From contig JAUILU010000001.1 in the NCBI GenBank assembly GCA_030432905.1, positions 1,178,001-1,242,000 of the forward strand: a DNA stretch of 64,000 nt. The letters are read 5' to 3'. This document shows, piece after piece, positions 34,393 to 43,383 of this stretch (positions within the stretch are counted from its first letter, which is position 1; every line of letters begins with the position of its first letter). The translations under genes were made by a program, and so were the position numbers. The notes under the pieces are model-generated. The model was given only the letters and a program-made list of their open reading frames with translations, was not told where the DNA came from and did not search any database. Source of the stretch: Phycisphaerae bacterium. Its GTDB lineage: Bacteria; Planctomycetota; Phycisphaerae; Phycisphaerales; UBA1924.

Positions 34393-35634
34393 ATGAGTCT
34401 CAAGTTGCCGATGTACATGGACCACGCAGCGACCACCCCCTGCGATCCGCGCGTAGTCGAGGCGATGCTGCCTTACTTCACGGAGACGTTCGGAAACCCG
34501 GGCAGCCGTAACCACTCGTTTGGCTGGGAATCTGAAGAAGCCGTGGACAAGGCGCGCCGGCAGGTCGCCGACCTGATCGGCGCCGACCGCAAGGAGATCG
34601 TGTTCACCTCGGGCTCGACCGAGTCGAACAACATCGCGATCAAGGGCGCGGCCAACATGTACCAGAAAGCGCCAGCAGGTTCGGGCGAATGCCGGGGCCA
34701 CATCATCACGGCGAACATCGAGCACAAAGCCGTGCTCGACCCGTGCAAGAGGCTCCAGAAAGAAGGCTTCGAGGTCACCTACCTCGAGCCCGGACCCGAC
34801 GGCGTGTTCACCAAGGAGATGGTCGAGAACGCGATGCGCGACGACACCATCCTCGTCACGCTTTTGTGGGCCAACAACGAGATCGGCACGGTCAACGAGA
34901 TCCCCGAGATCGGAAAGCTGTGTCACGACAAGGGCGTGATCTTCCACACCGACGCCACGCAATGGGTCGGGAAGATGCCGACCGACGTCAACGAGGCGAA
35001 CGTCGATCTGCTCTCGCTCAGCGGCCACAAGATGTACGGCCCGAAGGGTGTCGGCGCGCTCTACGTCCGCCGGCGCCGACCACGCGTGCGCCTCGTCCCG
35101 ATCACCGAGGGCGGCGGCCAGGAGCGTGGCTACCGCTCGGGCACGCTGAATGTCACGGGCATCGTGGGTCTGGGCGCCGCGGCTGAGATCGCCAAGAACG
35201 AGATGGCGGCCGACGCGGACCGGCTCTTGAAGTTCCGGAACAAGATGGAAACCGAGATCACCAAGCAGCTCGACACCGTGCAGATCAACGGCCACGCCGA
35301 CCGACGCTTGCCGCACATGACCAACATCTCCTTCGGCTTCGTCGAGGGTGAGAGCCTGATGATGGCGTGCAAGGACATCGCGATGAGCTCGGGCAGCGCG
35401 TGCACCAGCGCCAGCCTCGAGCCGAGCTACGTGCTCAAGGGCCTCGGCATCGGCGACGACCTGGCGCACAGCTCGCTCCGCCTGAGCTTTGGCCGATGGA
35501 CCACCGAAGAAGAGGTGGACTACGCGATTAAGACGATCGTCGAGGCGGTCAACAAGCTGCGTGTGCTCAGCCCGCTGTACGACATGCACAAAGAGGGGAT
35601 CGACATCTCCAAGATCGAGTGGGCCGCCCACTAA
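34393..35634 (+). CDS. iscS: Cysteine desulfurase IscS
   Basis: PLP enzyme that takes sulfur from cysteine for Fe-S cluster and thio-modification pathways. 413 residues. [19 protein letters not shown] is the standard start, [18 protein letters not shown] holds the PLP lysine, and the active-site loop [20 protein letters not shown] is the long-loop IscS/NifS (group I) form. CGGAG lies about 10 bases before the ATG. First gene of iscS-iscU-iscA; no iscR, hscA/B or fdx follows, a minimal ISC set. Confidence 0.96.
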   Translation: MSLKLPMYMDHAATTPCDPRVVEAMLPYFTETFGNPGSRNHSFGWESEEAVDKARRQVADLIGADRKEIVFTSGSTESNNIAIKGAANMYQKAPAGSGECRGHIITANIEHKAVLDPCKRLQKEGFEVTYLEPGPDGVFTKEMVENAMRDDTILVTLLWANNEIGTVNEIPEIGKLCHDKGVIFHTDATQWVGKMPTDVNEANVDLLSLSGHKMYGPKGVGALYVRRRRPRVRLVPITEGGGQERGYRSGTLNVTGIVGLGAAAEIAKNEMAADADRLLKFRNKMETEITKQLDTVQINGHADRRLPHMTNISFGFVEGESLMMACKDIAMSSGSACTSASLEPSYVLKGLGIGDDLAHSSLRLSFGRWTTEEEVDYAIKTIVEAVNKLRVLSPLYDMHKEGIDISKIEWAAH

Positions 35635-35759
35635 GCGCCCCATAACCGGCCCGTCCCCAAGAGCCGGGGCGGGTTCTGAAATCCGAAGAGCGAACGAACA
35701 AACCAAGCCGCTCATTCGTATATACGGGTGGCGGATAGAGACTGCGAGAGGGCCAAACC
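35635..35759 (+). other. iscS-iscU intergenic hairpin region
   Basis: CCCG-T-CCCC (35650-35658) pairs with GGGGCGGG (35666-35673) through a one-base bulge. It is followed by TTCTG, too weak for a terminator. More likely an mRNA processing or stabilising structure within the isc operon. Confidence 0.35.
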
Positions 35760-36164
35760 ATGGCATACGGCGAGAAGGTCGTTGATCACTACGACCACCC
35801 AAGAAACGTTGGAAACTTCGGCACGACCGAAGAAGTCAAGTCGCGCAAGGACGTCGGCGTCGGACTCGTCGGCGCGCCCGAGTGCGGCGACGTGATGCAG
35901 CTCCAGATCAAGGTCGATGAAGCCACAGGCAAGATCGAGGACGCCAAGTTCAAGTGCTTCGGCTGCGGCTCGGCGATCGCGTCCAGCTCGCTCGCCACCG
36001 AGTGGCTCAAGGGCCGGAGCCTGGACGAGGGCCTTGCGATCAAGAACACCGAGATTGTTGAGGAGCTGAGCCTGCCACCGGTGAAGATCCACTGCTCGGT
36101 GCTCGCCGAGGACGCGATCCGTGCCGCGATTTCGGACTACAAAGAGAAGAACGGACAGAACTAA
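35760..36164 (+). CDS. iscU: Iron-sulfur cluster scaffold protein IscU
   Basis: 134 residues. YGEKVVDHYDHPRNVGNFG is the IscU N-terminus (ligand Asp region ECGDVMQLQIKV). The three cluster-ligand cysteines are in APECGD, KCFGCGSAIASSS and KIHCSVLAEDAI. The LPPVK recognition motif for HscA (LSLPPVKIHCSVL) is intact even though no hscA/B is seen nearby. It assembles [2Fe-2S] and [4Fe-4S] clusters with IscS. Confidence 0.97.
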   Translation: MAYGEKVVDHYDHPRNVGNFGTTEEVKSRKDVGVGLVGAPECGDVMQLQIKVDEATGKIEDAKFKCFGCGSAIASSSLATEWLKGRSLDEGLAIKNTEIVEELSLPPVKIHCSVLAEDAIRAAISDYKEKNGQN

Positions 36165-36180
36165 CGGCCCGAGCGGGCCG
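36165..36180 (+). other. GC-rich hairpin after iscU
   Basis: CGGCCC-GAGC-GGGCCG, a perfect 6-bp stem and tetraloop just after the iscU stop. No T-run follows, so it is not an intrinsic terminator; it may protect upstream mRNA ends within the operon. Confidence 0.35.
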
Positions 36181-36243
36181 ATAGCCAGATCGGGTGGGAC
36201 CGCCCCTTAGGGGCTAGAATCTTCCAGCCGACAGGAGACCGCG

Positions 36244-36591
36244 ATGCAAGAGACAGCCGCAATTGTGACACTGACCGAGAAGGCCGCCAAAGAGATCGCG
36301 ACCATCATCGAGCAGCAGGAACTCGACACCGAAACCGTCCGTCTGCGTCTGGGCGTCAAGGGCGGCGGCTGCTCGGGCTTTAGCTACGTCCTCGACCTCA
36401 CCGAGACCCAGAAGGACTCGGATGAGATGTTCGAGCAGCACGGCATCAAGATCATCTGCGACCCCAAAAGCCTGCTCTACCTCAACGGCACCACCGTTGA
36501 CTTCAAGGATGAGCTGATGGGCCGGGGCTTTGTCTTCAACAACCCCAACGCCTCTGCGACCTGCGGCTGCGGGTCGAGCTTCTCAGCCTAA
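36244..36591 (+). CDS. A-type iron-sulfur carrier protein (IscA/ErpA family)
   Basis: 115 residues. VTLTEKAAKEIATIIEQQ is the family start, and the three cluster-ligand cysteines are in KGGGCSGFSYVLDL and CGCGSSF near the C-terminus. It carries clusters from IscU to target apoproteins. AGGAG precedes the ATG (GACAGGAGACCGCG). Last gene of the isc unit; IscA and ErpA cannot be separated by sequence alone. Confidence 0.95.
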   Translation: MQETAAIVTLTEKAAKEIATIIEQQELDTETVRLRLGVKGGGCSGFSYVLDLTETQKDSDEMFEQHGIKIICDPKSLLYLNGTTVDFKDELMGRGFVFNNPNASATCGCGSSFSA

Positions 36592-36615
36592 CAAGCAAAG
36601 ACCAACCAACGACTC

Positions 36616-36649
36616 ACCCGCCGGGATACCTCCCTGCGGGTGTTCTTTT
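36616..36649 (+). terminator. Intrinsic terminator after the isc operon
   Basis: ACCCGC-C-GGGA (36616-36626), loop TACC, TCCC-T-GCGGGT (36631-36641), followed by GTTCTTTTG. One C/T mismatch in the stem. Confidence 0.8.
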
Positions 36650-36747
36650 GCAGGAAAGCTGGCGTTCTAGAGCGCTGTTTGGTAAGCTGGGTGCTTGCCA
36701 AGAGCGTGCTGCTCACGCCGCCAGAGCGACTCTGACATGGACCGTCG

Positions 36748-37227
36748 ATGAGCCAGAGCCCCATGCCCCCAGAAACGATGCGAGGATACGCCGCGCCATG
36801 CGTGACGCAGTTCTCTGTCTTTCTCGATAACCGAGTCGGTCGGCTCTACGACCTGATGGAGGCGCTGGACACGTCGGACACACGAGTGTGTGCCCTGAAT
36901 GTCCACGAGGCTTCTGACCACGCCGTGGTGCGGATGATCACCAACAACTCCGCGGAGGCTCGCAAGTTACTCAAGAGCGCCGGCGTGCCGTTTGCGGAGA
37001 CTGATGTCATTGTCGTCGAGCTGAGCAAGGGCCACTCGATGACGAGTCTGTGTCTGCATCTGCTGGCGGCTGAGCTGAATATCCGATTCGCTTATCCGCT
37101 GATGCTCAGGCCCAACGGCACTCCCACCATCGCGTTGTCGGTCGATGACCTGACGCTGGCCGGGCAGATCCTCCGCCGGAAGGAATATCGCCTCTTTGGG
37201 GAGTTCGACCTCCCCAAGACGGGATGA
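36748..37227 (+). CDS. Tandem ACT-domain protein
   Basis: 159 residues with two ACT-like halves: residues about 18-85 (VTQFSVFLDNRVGRLYDLME ... VVRMITNNSAEARKLL) and 88-155 (TDVIVVELSKGHSMTSLCLH ... TIALSVDDLTLAGQIL). ACT domains bind amino acids or other small ligands and control enzymes or transcription. No catalytic domain is attached, so this is a stand-alone sensor. ATG without a clear ribosome site. It stands alone between the isc terminator and the TlpA-like gene. Confidence 0.8.
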   Translation: MSQSPMPPETMRGYAAPCVTQFSVFLDNRVGRLYDLMEALDTSDTRVCALNVHEASDHAVVRMITNNSAEARKLLKSAGVPFAETDVIVVELSKGHSMTSLCLHLLAAELNIRFAYPLMLRPNGTPTIALSVDDLTLAGQILRRKEYRLFGEFDLPKTG

Positions 37228-37375
37228 TCCGGCCCGGAATTCGCCCATATTCACGTTTCTGTAAATCAGAAGCCCGTTATCAGCTACGCTGTATACTGAT
37301 GCGGGGAGTTGTTTCGGTGTCGTCCTGAAGAACGGACCGAATGAACCGACAGTGAACCTTTCAGGAGTAAGAACA

Positions 37376-38446
37376 ATGATGAAACAACTCACAGCAGCCG
37401 TCGTGCTCGCGGCGATGACGAGCCCTGCGCTCTCGCAGAATCTAATGGGTGACCAGACCGCAGAGCAGATTGTCGCTGCGTTCAAGGCAACCCAGGGCGA
37501 GGCCAAGCCGTTCGTGATGCCGACGCTCAACATCGGCGACCAGCCGCCGGCCTTCAAGGTCGAATCATGGAACAAGGGCACACCGATCAGCGAGTTCGAG
37601 AAGGGCAACGTGTACCTGATCGACTTCTGGGCGACATGGTGCGGGCCTTGCATCGCGATCATGCCACACCTAACCGAACTTGAAGAAGAGCACGCGAGCG
37701 ATGGTCTCCGCGTTGTCGGCGTCAGCATCTGGGAGAACGGCCGGGACGAGAACGGCCAGCGGATCCGCCTTGAGGGCGAGGCCCACGCCGAGCATGTACA
37801 GGCATTCGTTGACAAGAACGACGCGAAGATGGGCTACACGGTCGCGACCGGTAACACCGGCTTCGAGCAAGACTGGATGAAAGCCGCTGGCCAAGGCGGC
37901 ATCCCGACCGTCATGATCGTTGACCGCGCTGGCAAGGTCGGCTGGATCGGTTACGGCACCGACAGGTCGCTCGGTGACCACCTCGACGCGATCCTCGCCG
38001 ACGAGCACGACTACGAAGCGATGCACGAGGCACGCATCAAGAACATGAAGGCCGAGTGGGACCGCCGCAATGGCCCAAACTACATGGGTCACTTCATGGA
38101 GCTAGCCGGGACGGACAAAGCCCAGGCTGCCGCGTTCGGTCAGGCGATTGCAGAAACCGTCTATGCAGACATGCCCGGTGCGTACAACAGCATCGCTTGG
38201 ACGATCGTCGAGAACGAAGGCTGGGATGCGGATGCGATCGAGTTTGCCCGCAAGATCGCCAAGGAAGCATGCGAAGCATCGGACTGGTCCGACCCGATGG
38301 TGATGGACACGCTCGCTTGGGCCAAGTTCCGCAGCGGCGATGCCGAGGGCGCAGCCAAGATCGAGAAGAAAGCCATCGAGCTTCTCGGCGAAGATCACCC
38401 GCAGCTCGCAGACTTTGAGAAATCGCTCGAGACCTTCAAGGGCTAA
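37376..38446 (+). CDS. Exported TlpA/ResA-like thioredoxin with TPR-like C-terminal extension
   Basis: 356 residues. The ATG at 37376 has AGGAG eight bases upstream and opens a signal peptide (TAAVVLAAMTSPALSQ). The thioredoxin fold has the redox site W88-C-G-P-C92 in LIDFWATWCGPCIAIMPHL and the cis-Pro region GQGGIPTVMIVD. About 120 extra C-terminal residues (YNSIAWTIVENEGWDAD, DTLAWAKFRSGDAEGAAKIE) look like TPR helices. It acts outside the cytoplasm, reducing or forming disulfides, for example in cytochrome c maturation. Convergent with trxB. Confidence 0.88.
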   Translation: MMKQLTAAVVLAAMTSPALSQNLMGDQTAEQIVAAFKATQGEAKPFVMPTLNIGDQPPAFKVESWNKGTPISEFEKGNVYLIDFWATWCGPCIAIMPHLTELEEEHASDGLRVVGVSIWENGRDENGQRIRLEGEAHAEHVQAFVDKNDAKMGYTVATGNTGFEQDWMKAAGQGGIPTVMIVDRAGKVGWIGYGTDRSLGDHLDAILADEHDYEAMHEARIKNMKAEWDRRNGPNYMGHFMELAGTDKAQAAAFGQAIAETVYADMPGAYNSIAWTIVENEGWDADAIEFARKIAKEACEASDWSDPMVMDTLAWAKFRSGDAEGAAKIEKKAIELLGEDHPQLADFEKSLETFKG

Positions 38447-38473
38447 TCAAGAAGCACAGTTAGCTAACTACAC

Positions 38474-38509
38474 CAGCGGCCGGGTCCTCGGACTCGGCCG
38501 CTGTTTATT
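38474..38509 (+). terminator. Intrinsic terminator between the TlpA-like gene and trxB
   Basis: CAGCGGCC (38474-38481) pairs with GGCCGCTG (38496-38503), with GTCC-TC-GGAC inside the loop, followed by TTTATTAT. It serves the plus-strand gene; the inverse strand has no T-run. Confidence 0.75.
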
Positions 38510-38533
38510 ATGTACTCAGGTTCATTTGATTTG

Positions 38534-39532
38534 TTAGATCAAATCGTGGTCACCGAGCCAGTGCTCGGCATCAAGGGCGGCCTGGCAGCCCGTGCCCGCG
38601 GCGGTGATCGCCTGGCGGTACTCCGAGTCCGCAACATCGCCCGCGGCGAACACGCCTGGGATGTTGGTCGCGGTGCTCTTGCCCTTGAGATCGACGTAAC
38701 CCTTGTCATCGAACTCGAGGCCCGAATCTTTGACGAACCCGGTCGCGGGTGTGTGGCCGATCGCGACGAAGAGGCCGCCGACTTCGAGTTCGGAGAGTTC
38801 GCCGGTCAGTGTGTCCTTGAGCTGGACAGCGGTGATGACCTCGTGACCGTGCTGGTCCGGGGCGCTGAGCACGTCCTCGACGGTCTTGTTCCAGAGCACC
38901 TTGGCGTTGGGCTTGGAGAGGAACCGTTCCTGCATGACCTTGCTCGCACGGAGTTCGTCCCGGCGGTGGATGATGTAGACAGTCGAGGCGAACTTGGTGA
39001 GATAGGTTGCTTCTTCCATGGCGCTGTCGCCGCCGCCGACGACGGCGAGCGGCTTGTCGCGGAACATGGGCAGGGCGCCGTCGCACACGGCGCAGGCGCT
39101 GACGCCGCCGCCGTTGCGGGCGAGGCGTTGCTCGTTGTCGAGTCCGATCCAGTTGGCGGTGGCGCCGGTCGCGAGGATGACCGTGTGCGCGAGGACGGTC
39201 TCGTCTTTGTCTGTGGTGAGTTTGTGCGGGCCGTTCTGGTTGAACTCGACACTCACGATGTCGCGAGGCTGGGTCTTTGTTCCGAACCGCTCAGCCTGCT
39301 TCTGGAACATCTGCATCATCTGCGGGCCGGAGACCCCCTCGGGAAAGCCGGGGTAGTTCTCAACGTCGGTCGTGAGCATGAGCTGCCCGCCCGGGAGCTG
39401 GATGCTGGGCGACTGCTTTGCAACGCCGACGTAAACCACAGGGTCGAGGTTGGCGCGGGCGGCGTAGATCGCGGCGGTCCAGCCCGCAGGGCCGGAACCG
39501 ATGATGACGACTTTGTGTACCTGATCAGACAT
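38534..39532 (-). CDS. trxB: Thioredoxin reductase (NADPH)
   Basis: 332-residue FAD/NADPH enzyme that reduces thioredoxin. FAD motif VVIIGSGPAGWTAAIYAARA, redox site SACAVCDGALPMF (CxxC), NADPH motif AVVGGGDSAMEEATYLTKF and the C-terminal VFAAGDVADSEYRQAITAAG are all present. GGAGACG precedes the ATG. Convergent to the TlpA-like gene; the cytoplasmic enzyme could feed electrons outward only with a CcdA/DsbD-type carrier. Confidence 0.96.
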   Translation of the reverse strand: MSDQVHKVVIIGSGPAGWTAAIYAARANLDPVVYVGVAKQSPSIQLPGGQLMLTTDVENYPGFPEGVSGPQMMQMFQKQAERFGTKTQPRDIVSVEFNQNGPHKLTTDKDETVLAHTVILATGATANWIGLDNEQRLARNGGGVSACAVCDGALPMFRDKPLAVVGGGDSAMEEATYLTKFASTVYIIHRRDELRASKVMQERFLSKPNAKVLWNKTVEDVLSAPDQHGHEVITAVQLKDTLTGELSELEVGGLFVAIGHTPATGFVKDSGLEFDDKGYVDLKGKSTATNIPGVFAAGDVADSEYRQAITAAGTGCQAALDAEHWLGDHDLI

Positions 39533-39607
39533 CGCTCGGCGTCTCCTTGCATCTGGCCGACGAAGAACCCGTGGGGTCTCTCAACTATTCCGTGTGTGTC
39601 CGCAGCC

Positions 39608-41143
39608 TTACTCTGAAGCCCCGGTGTCTTCGAGGTATTCGCGAAGAAGCCCGAGCACGGGCGGCCAGATTAGGTAGTCGCCCGCCTGGTTGAGCCCGCT
39701 GTCGGAAACAACAGTCGCGCGGTCGTCGAACTCGTTGCCGCCGAGCGAGTAGAGCACGAACTGCTCCTGGCCGAGTCGGACACTGAAGTTGGTCCGGTTC
39801 GCGGGAACGACGCTCATGCTGTGCAGTTCGCTGCCGACGGTGTCGCGTTCGGGCACGAAGAAAATCAACTCGGGCCTGTTGCTGGACCTGCGGTCCGGGT
39901 TGTACGGATCGACGCCGAGGTCGTCGACGTAGTGCGGTCGGATGAGCGCGAGCGAGCTCGGCATGCCGCCGGTCTCGAGGTTGAGCGCCTGAACCCCGAG
40001 CGCGACGCGCGTGCCGACGAGTTCGGCGTCGAGCTCGCGACGGAGCACGAAGACTTCGTCGAGGTCGGGGACGATTTCCTTGACCATCGCGAACTCGGTC
40101 GCGTCGAGTCGGTCGTACGCGGACGGGGTGCGGAAGGTCGGGTCGAACAGGTCGGCGTCCCATCGGATCGACCAGTCGGAGTAGACACCCGAGATCATCG
40201 AATCAGTCGAGAGCTTGTCGGCGTGCCCCTCGGCGGCGTCGTTCCACCGCCCGGACTCTGAGAACAGACGCAGCGGCCTGGAAGTCGCGGCGAGCTCTGC
40301 CATCGCTGTCGGGAAAATCGCCTGATCGGGGATGCCCGAGTTGCTGAACACTCGGCTTGCCATCTGCTCTGCCGCGACCTGATCGCCGAGCGGCATGCGG
40401 AGCCGGTCAAGTCTGAACACGCCTCGGCTGATGTCGATGCGTGCGATGAGTTCCTTCAGGAAGTCGCTTGTGAGCGTCCGGGGTCCTTGCGAATCGACGT
40501 AGGCCAAGTCGCGCAGCCGCATGATCGCGGTGCTGGTAGCTTCGAGTCCCCACATGACCTCGTCGGCGAGCTGGCGGTCGGCGATCATCCGACCCAAGAT
40601 GGCCAGATCGAAAACGATCTCCATCGCCTGCTCGATTTCGCCATCACTGGCAAGACGGGTGGCTTCGATATGCACCAGCGATTCGAGCCACTTCATGCGG
40701 TCGAGGTAGCCCATCTGGACGGCGGCGATCGTCGGCGGATCGCCAAGCTCCGCGTGGAGTCCCTTGCGGACCCATGAGGTATTCACACCATTGATGCCAT
40801 ACGGAAGCGCGAACCGCATCGCCCGACGGGGGTTCTCTTCCTCAGCGATCTGTGCGAGGGCTTCGAGGGCGGCCTGCTGCTCGTCCGCGGTGGACCAGCT
40901 TGTTGCCGATGCCCAGACCGGGCTGGAGGGTGTGAGCAGGAGCACGCGGTCGGCGCGTCCGACAAGGACCTGCGGCGGCTCTTGCATGTTGCCCAGCGCT
41001 GGCATGATGACGTTCTCGGCGCGTCTGGAATCGGCCAAGTTCTGGTAGGCGGAGTTGAGGCGGTCGGTGAATTCGTCTGCACCGGAGCTACCAGCGACAG
41101 TCAGAGCGGCAGCACAGCACAGCACGCGCAAGAGATGATTCAT
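39608..41143 (-). CDS. Exported protein of unknown function, 511 residues
   Basis: Start ATG at 41143 with AAGGG five bases upstream; the GTG at 41149 lies inside that site. Signal peptide (LLRVLCCAAALTVAGSSGA). The body is helical in its first half (DEQQAALEALAQIAEEE, LVHIEATRLASDGEIEQAME) and has a possible globular C-terminal part with VGTRVALGVQALNLETGGMP and a DPYNPD motif, a pattern also seen near the ends of pseudopilin-like proteins. Not recognised. Large size and signal peptide suggest a periplasmic or surface protein. Confidence 0.65.
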   Translation of the reverse strand: MNHLLRVLCCAAALTVAGSSGADEFTDRLNSAYQNLADSRRAENVIMPALGNMQEPPQVLVGRADRVLLLTPSSPVWASATSWSTADEQQAALEALAQIAEEENPRRAMRFALPYGINGVNTSWVRKGLHAELGDPPTIAAVQMGYLDRMKWLESLVHIEATRLASDGEIEQAMEIVFDLAILGRMIADRQLADEVMWGLEATSTAIMRLRDLAYVDSQGPRTLTSDFLKELIARIDISRGVFRLDRLRMPLGDQVAAEQMASRVFSNSGIPDQAIFPTAMAELAATSRPLRLFSESGRWNDAAEGHADKLSTDSMISGVYSDWSIRWDADLFDPTFRTPSAYDRLDATEFAMVKEIVPDLDEVFVLRRELDAELVGTRVALGVQALNLETGGMPSSLALIRPHYVDDLGVDPYNPDRRSSNRPELIFFVPERDTVGSELHSMSVVPANRTNFSVRLGQEQFVLYSLGGNEFDDRATVVSDSGLNQAGDYLIWPPVLGLLREYLEDTGASE

Positions 41144-41263
41144 CGGCACCCTTTCATCAGTTCCGGCCGCGGGGTTGGCGGCCAGAAGATGGTAGCAGAT
41201 GCCTCTCGGGTTCGTGGGATCCCCGCTAGAGAAGATGCGTGTTTTCAGGCTCGAAAAAGAGAC

Positions 41264-42166
41264 TCAGCCGACGGAGCGGCCGCTGATCCGCAGGGGCGAA
41301 TCCGGTTCCGCGTGCTTGCCCTCGATCTGCTTGTGCAGACGCGCCAGCGATTCCTCGACAATCTGACGGACGCGCTCTCGGCTCAGGTCCATGTGAGCGG
41401 CGATCTGCTTGAGTGTCATCGGTTCCTGACCGTCGAGCCCGAAGCGGAGCTTGAGGATCTCGGCTTCGCGGCCGTCGATCGAATCGAGCAGCTTCCGAAG
41501 GATCGTGAAGTCCTCGTCTTGGAAGGTCGATTTCTCGGGGCTCTCGTAGCGGAAGTCGGCGATCATGTCGGCGAGTGTGTTGAGGTCGCCGTCTTCGCCC
41601 ATCGGGGCCTGGTTCGAGGCACCGAAGACCTTGATCGCGCGCTTGACGATCTGCGCCTTGCGCATCGGCAGGTCCATCAGCTCGGCGAGTTCTTCGATGC
41701 TCGGTTCGTAGCCACGCTCGGCCTCGATGCGCCGGCTATGGGACTTCCACTTGGCGATTAGTTCGACCATGTAGGCCGGGACGTGGATCGGGCGGGTTGC
41801 GCCGATCAGGGCTCGCTTGATGGACTGCTTGATCCACCAGCTGCCGTAGGTCGAGAACCGGGCACCCTGAGCGGGGTCGAAGCCTTCGACGGCTCTCATA
41901 AGCCCGATATTGCCCTCTTCGATGAGGTCGGTCAGCGGCAGGCCGCGGTTGGCGTAGTTCTTGGCGATCGCGACGACGAGCCTGAGGTTGGCCCGGATCA
42001 TGCGTTCACGGGAGACAGGGCAGTTGTCGTTGATGATGGCCCAGCCGAGCTCTCGCTCTTCTTCTGCCGTCAACAGCGGTGTCCTGTTGATCTCTTTGAG
42101 GTACAGCTGCAGATCTGTTCGCAGCGGACCACCGCCCGTACGGGCTGTTCCGGTAGATTGGCTCAC
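41264..42166 (-). CDS. RpoD/SigA-family RNA polymerase sigma factor
   Basis: 300 residues. Region 1.2 DLQLYLKEINRTPLLTAEEE, region 2 IRANLRLVVAIAKNYANRGL and GARFSTYGSWWIKQSIKRAL (-10 recognition), region 3, and region 4 REAEILKLRFGLDGQEPMTL with helix-turn-helix SRERVRQIVEESLARL (-35 recognition). Region 1.1 is absent, so it is a group 2 type or a short primary sigma. GTG at 42166 is preferred because GGGAGG lies eight bases ahead; GTG at 42175 abuts it. Monocistronic as far as visible. Confidence 0.93.
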   Translation of the reverse strand: MSQSTGTARTGGGPLRTDLQLYLKEINRTPLLTAEEERELGWAIINDNCPVSRERMIRANLRLVVAIAKNYANRGLPLTDLIEEGNIGLMRAVEGFDPAQGARFSTYGSWWIKQSIKRALIGATRPIHVPAYMVELIAKWKSHSRRIEAERGYEPSIEELAELMDLPMRKAQIVKRAIKVFGASNQAPMGEDGDLNTLADMIADFRYESPEKSTFQDEDFTILRKLLDSIDGREAEILKLRFGLDGQEPMTLKQIAAHMDLSRERVRQIVEESLARLHKQIEGKHAEPDSPLRISGRSVG

Positions 42167-42546
42167 GAATCCCACCTCCCTGTGGACCGACTTGGCCCAT
42201 GGACTAACCCACCCGATTCGCGGTCGGGCGGGTGTGCCGCACTACTCGATTCGTATCGCAGTCGGCTCCGGTTGCATCGTCCGGAGCCCGTCTGGACTCA
42301 ACCCAAGTATTCGGCGTCAAACCGCGATGGCAGTTTACCGCGCCAGTGCCACCCAAAGCTACGGAAATGTCAGCGCAAACCGGATATCTCTCCGCCCGGT
42401 AACTGTATTACGAAACCCGAAAACGCAACTCCTGTCGGTTATAGCTCGATTGTCAAACTGGGAAGTCTGGGTCATCCCCCGACCCGAGACTACGATTCTG
42501 CGTGAGAGAGCGAAAGCAGCCAAACGACAAGGGCCGAACCAAGCCG
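42167..42546. other. Intergenic region between sigma factor and UVR protein
   Basis: About 380 bp with no gene. A perfect 8-bp dyad GGCTCCGG-9-CCGGAGCC lies at 42264-42288, 98 bp upstream of the sigma factor start, and could be a leader hairpin or operator. The part from 42330 on is less GC-rich and holds likely promoters, but I could not assign -35/-10 pairs. No terminator seen. Confidence 0.4.
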
Positions 42547-43383
42547 ATGAATCCAGACCTGACCGAGTTGCTGGACGCCTGGAAATATGAACCGGGCAAG
42601 ATCAACGTCAGGCTCATCGAGTCCGGCGACGGCGTCTCCTTTATCCAGGTCAGGCTCGATCTTGGCATCCTCCAGATGCACCTCGACGGCCGACCCGACG
42701 GCAACAGGCCGCAGGGCTTCGAGAGCTTCCTCGACATGGTCGAGAACTGGATCGAAGAAGCCGAGCGGGGCGAAGTAGGCCCGCCGCCCGAATTCGAGAT
42801 CGACGAAGAGGAACTGCCCGGCAGCGCCCCGCTCCAGCCCCCCCGCCGATCGCACGAAGACGACGAGCTGCCTTTTAGGCTCACCCGTGAGCAGTGCGGC
42901 GTGCTCCGCGAGGAAGCGATCCAGTACTACCACAGGTACCTCGCGCTCCTGGCGCTCGAAGACTTCGAGCGGGTGATCCGCGACACAACACGGAACCTGC
43001 GCGTGCTCGACACGCTCGCCAAGTACGCCGAGCACAACGAGGACCGCGAGTCGGTTTCGCACACGAAATCACACGTGACGATGATGCGTGCGCGGGCGCT
43101 TGCAAGTCTTGCGATCCGCGACAACGAACCCAAGGCCGCGGTCCACGCGATCGAGGAGGGCATCGAGGCGCTCCGCAAGCACTTCGACAACATCGGCCAC
43201 AGCGAGCTGTTCGAGCGTTCGAGCGAGGTGCAGGTGCTGCAGGGCATGAAGCAGGCGCTGACGCCCAAGCTCCCGGTCAGCCAGAAAGCCGAGCTCCGCA
43301 AGAGGCTCGACGAGGCGGTCGAGGTCGAGAACTACCGGCTCGCGGCGATCCTTCGCGACGAGATTAACTCGATGCCTGACTGA
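42547..43383 (+). CDS. UVR-motif protein of unknown function
   Basis: 278 residues from the ATG at 42547; a GTG at 42502 is also in frame and neither has a strong ribosome site. The C-terminus (AELRKRLDEAVEVENYRLAA ... ILRDEI) is a UvrB/UvrC-type UVR helix pair, a protein-interaction motif also found in McsA and Clp regulators. The middle is helical (ALLALEDFERVIRDTTRNLR) and the N-terminal 80 residues are alpha/beta with an acidic linker. Role inferred only as protein-protein contact. Its end overlaps the convergent antiporter gene by 20 bases. Confidence 0.7.
   Translation: MNPDLTELLDAWKYEPGKINVRLIESGDGVSFIQVRLDLGILQMHLDGRPDGNRPQGFESFLDMVENWIEEAERGEVGPPPEFEIDEEELPGSAPLQPPRRSHEDDELPFRLTREQCGVLREEAIQYYHRYLALLALEDFERVIRDTTRNLRVLDTLAKYAEHNEDRESVSHTKSHVTMMRARALASLAIRDNEPKAAVHAIEEGIEALRKHFDNIGHSELFERSSEVQVLQGMKQALTPKLPVSQKAELRKRLDEAVEVENYRLAAILRDEINSMPD

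Noticed and set aside
34339..35802. 487-residue minus-strand frame
   Set aside because: Antisense to iscS and the start of iscU, both with full family motifs.
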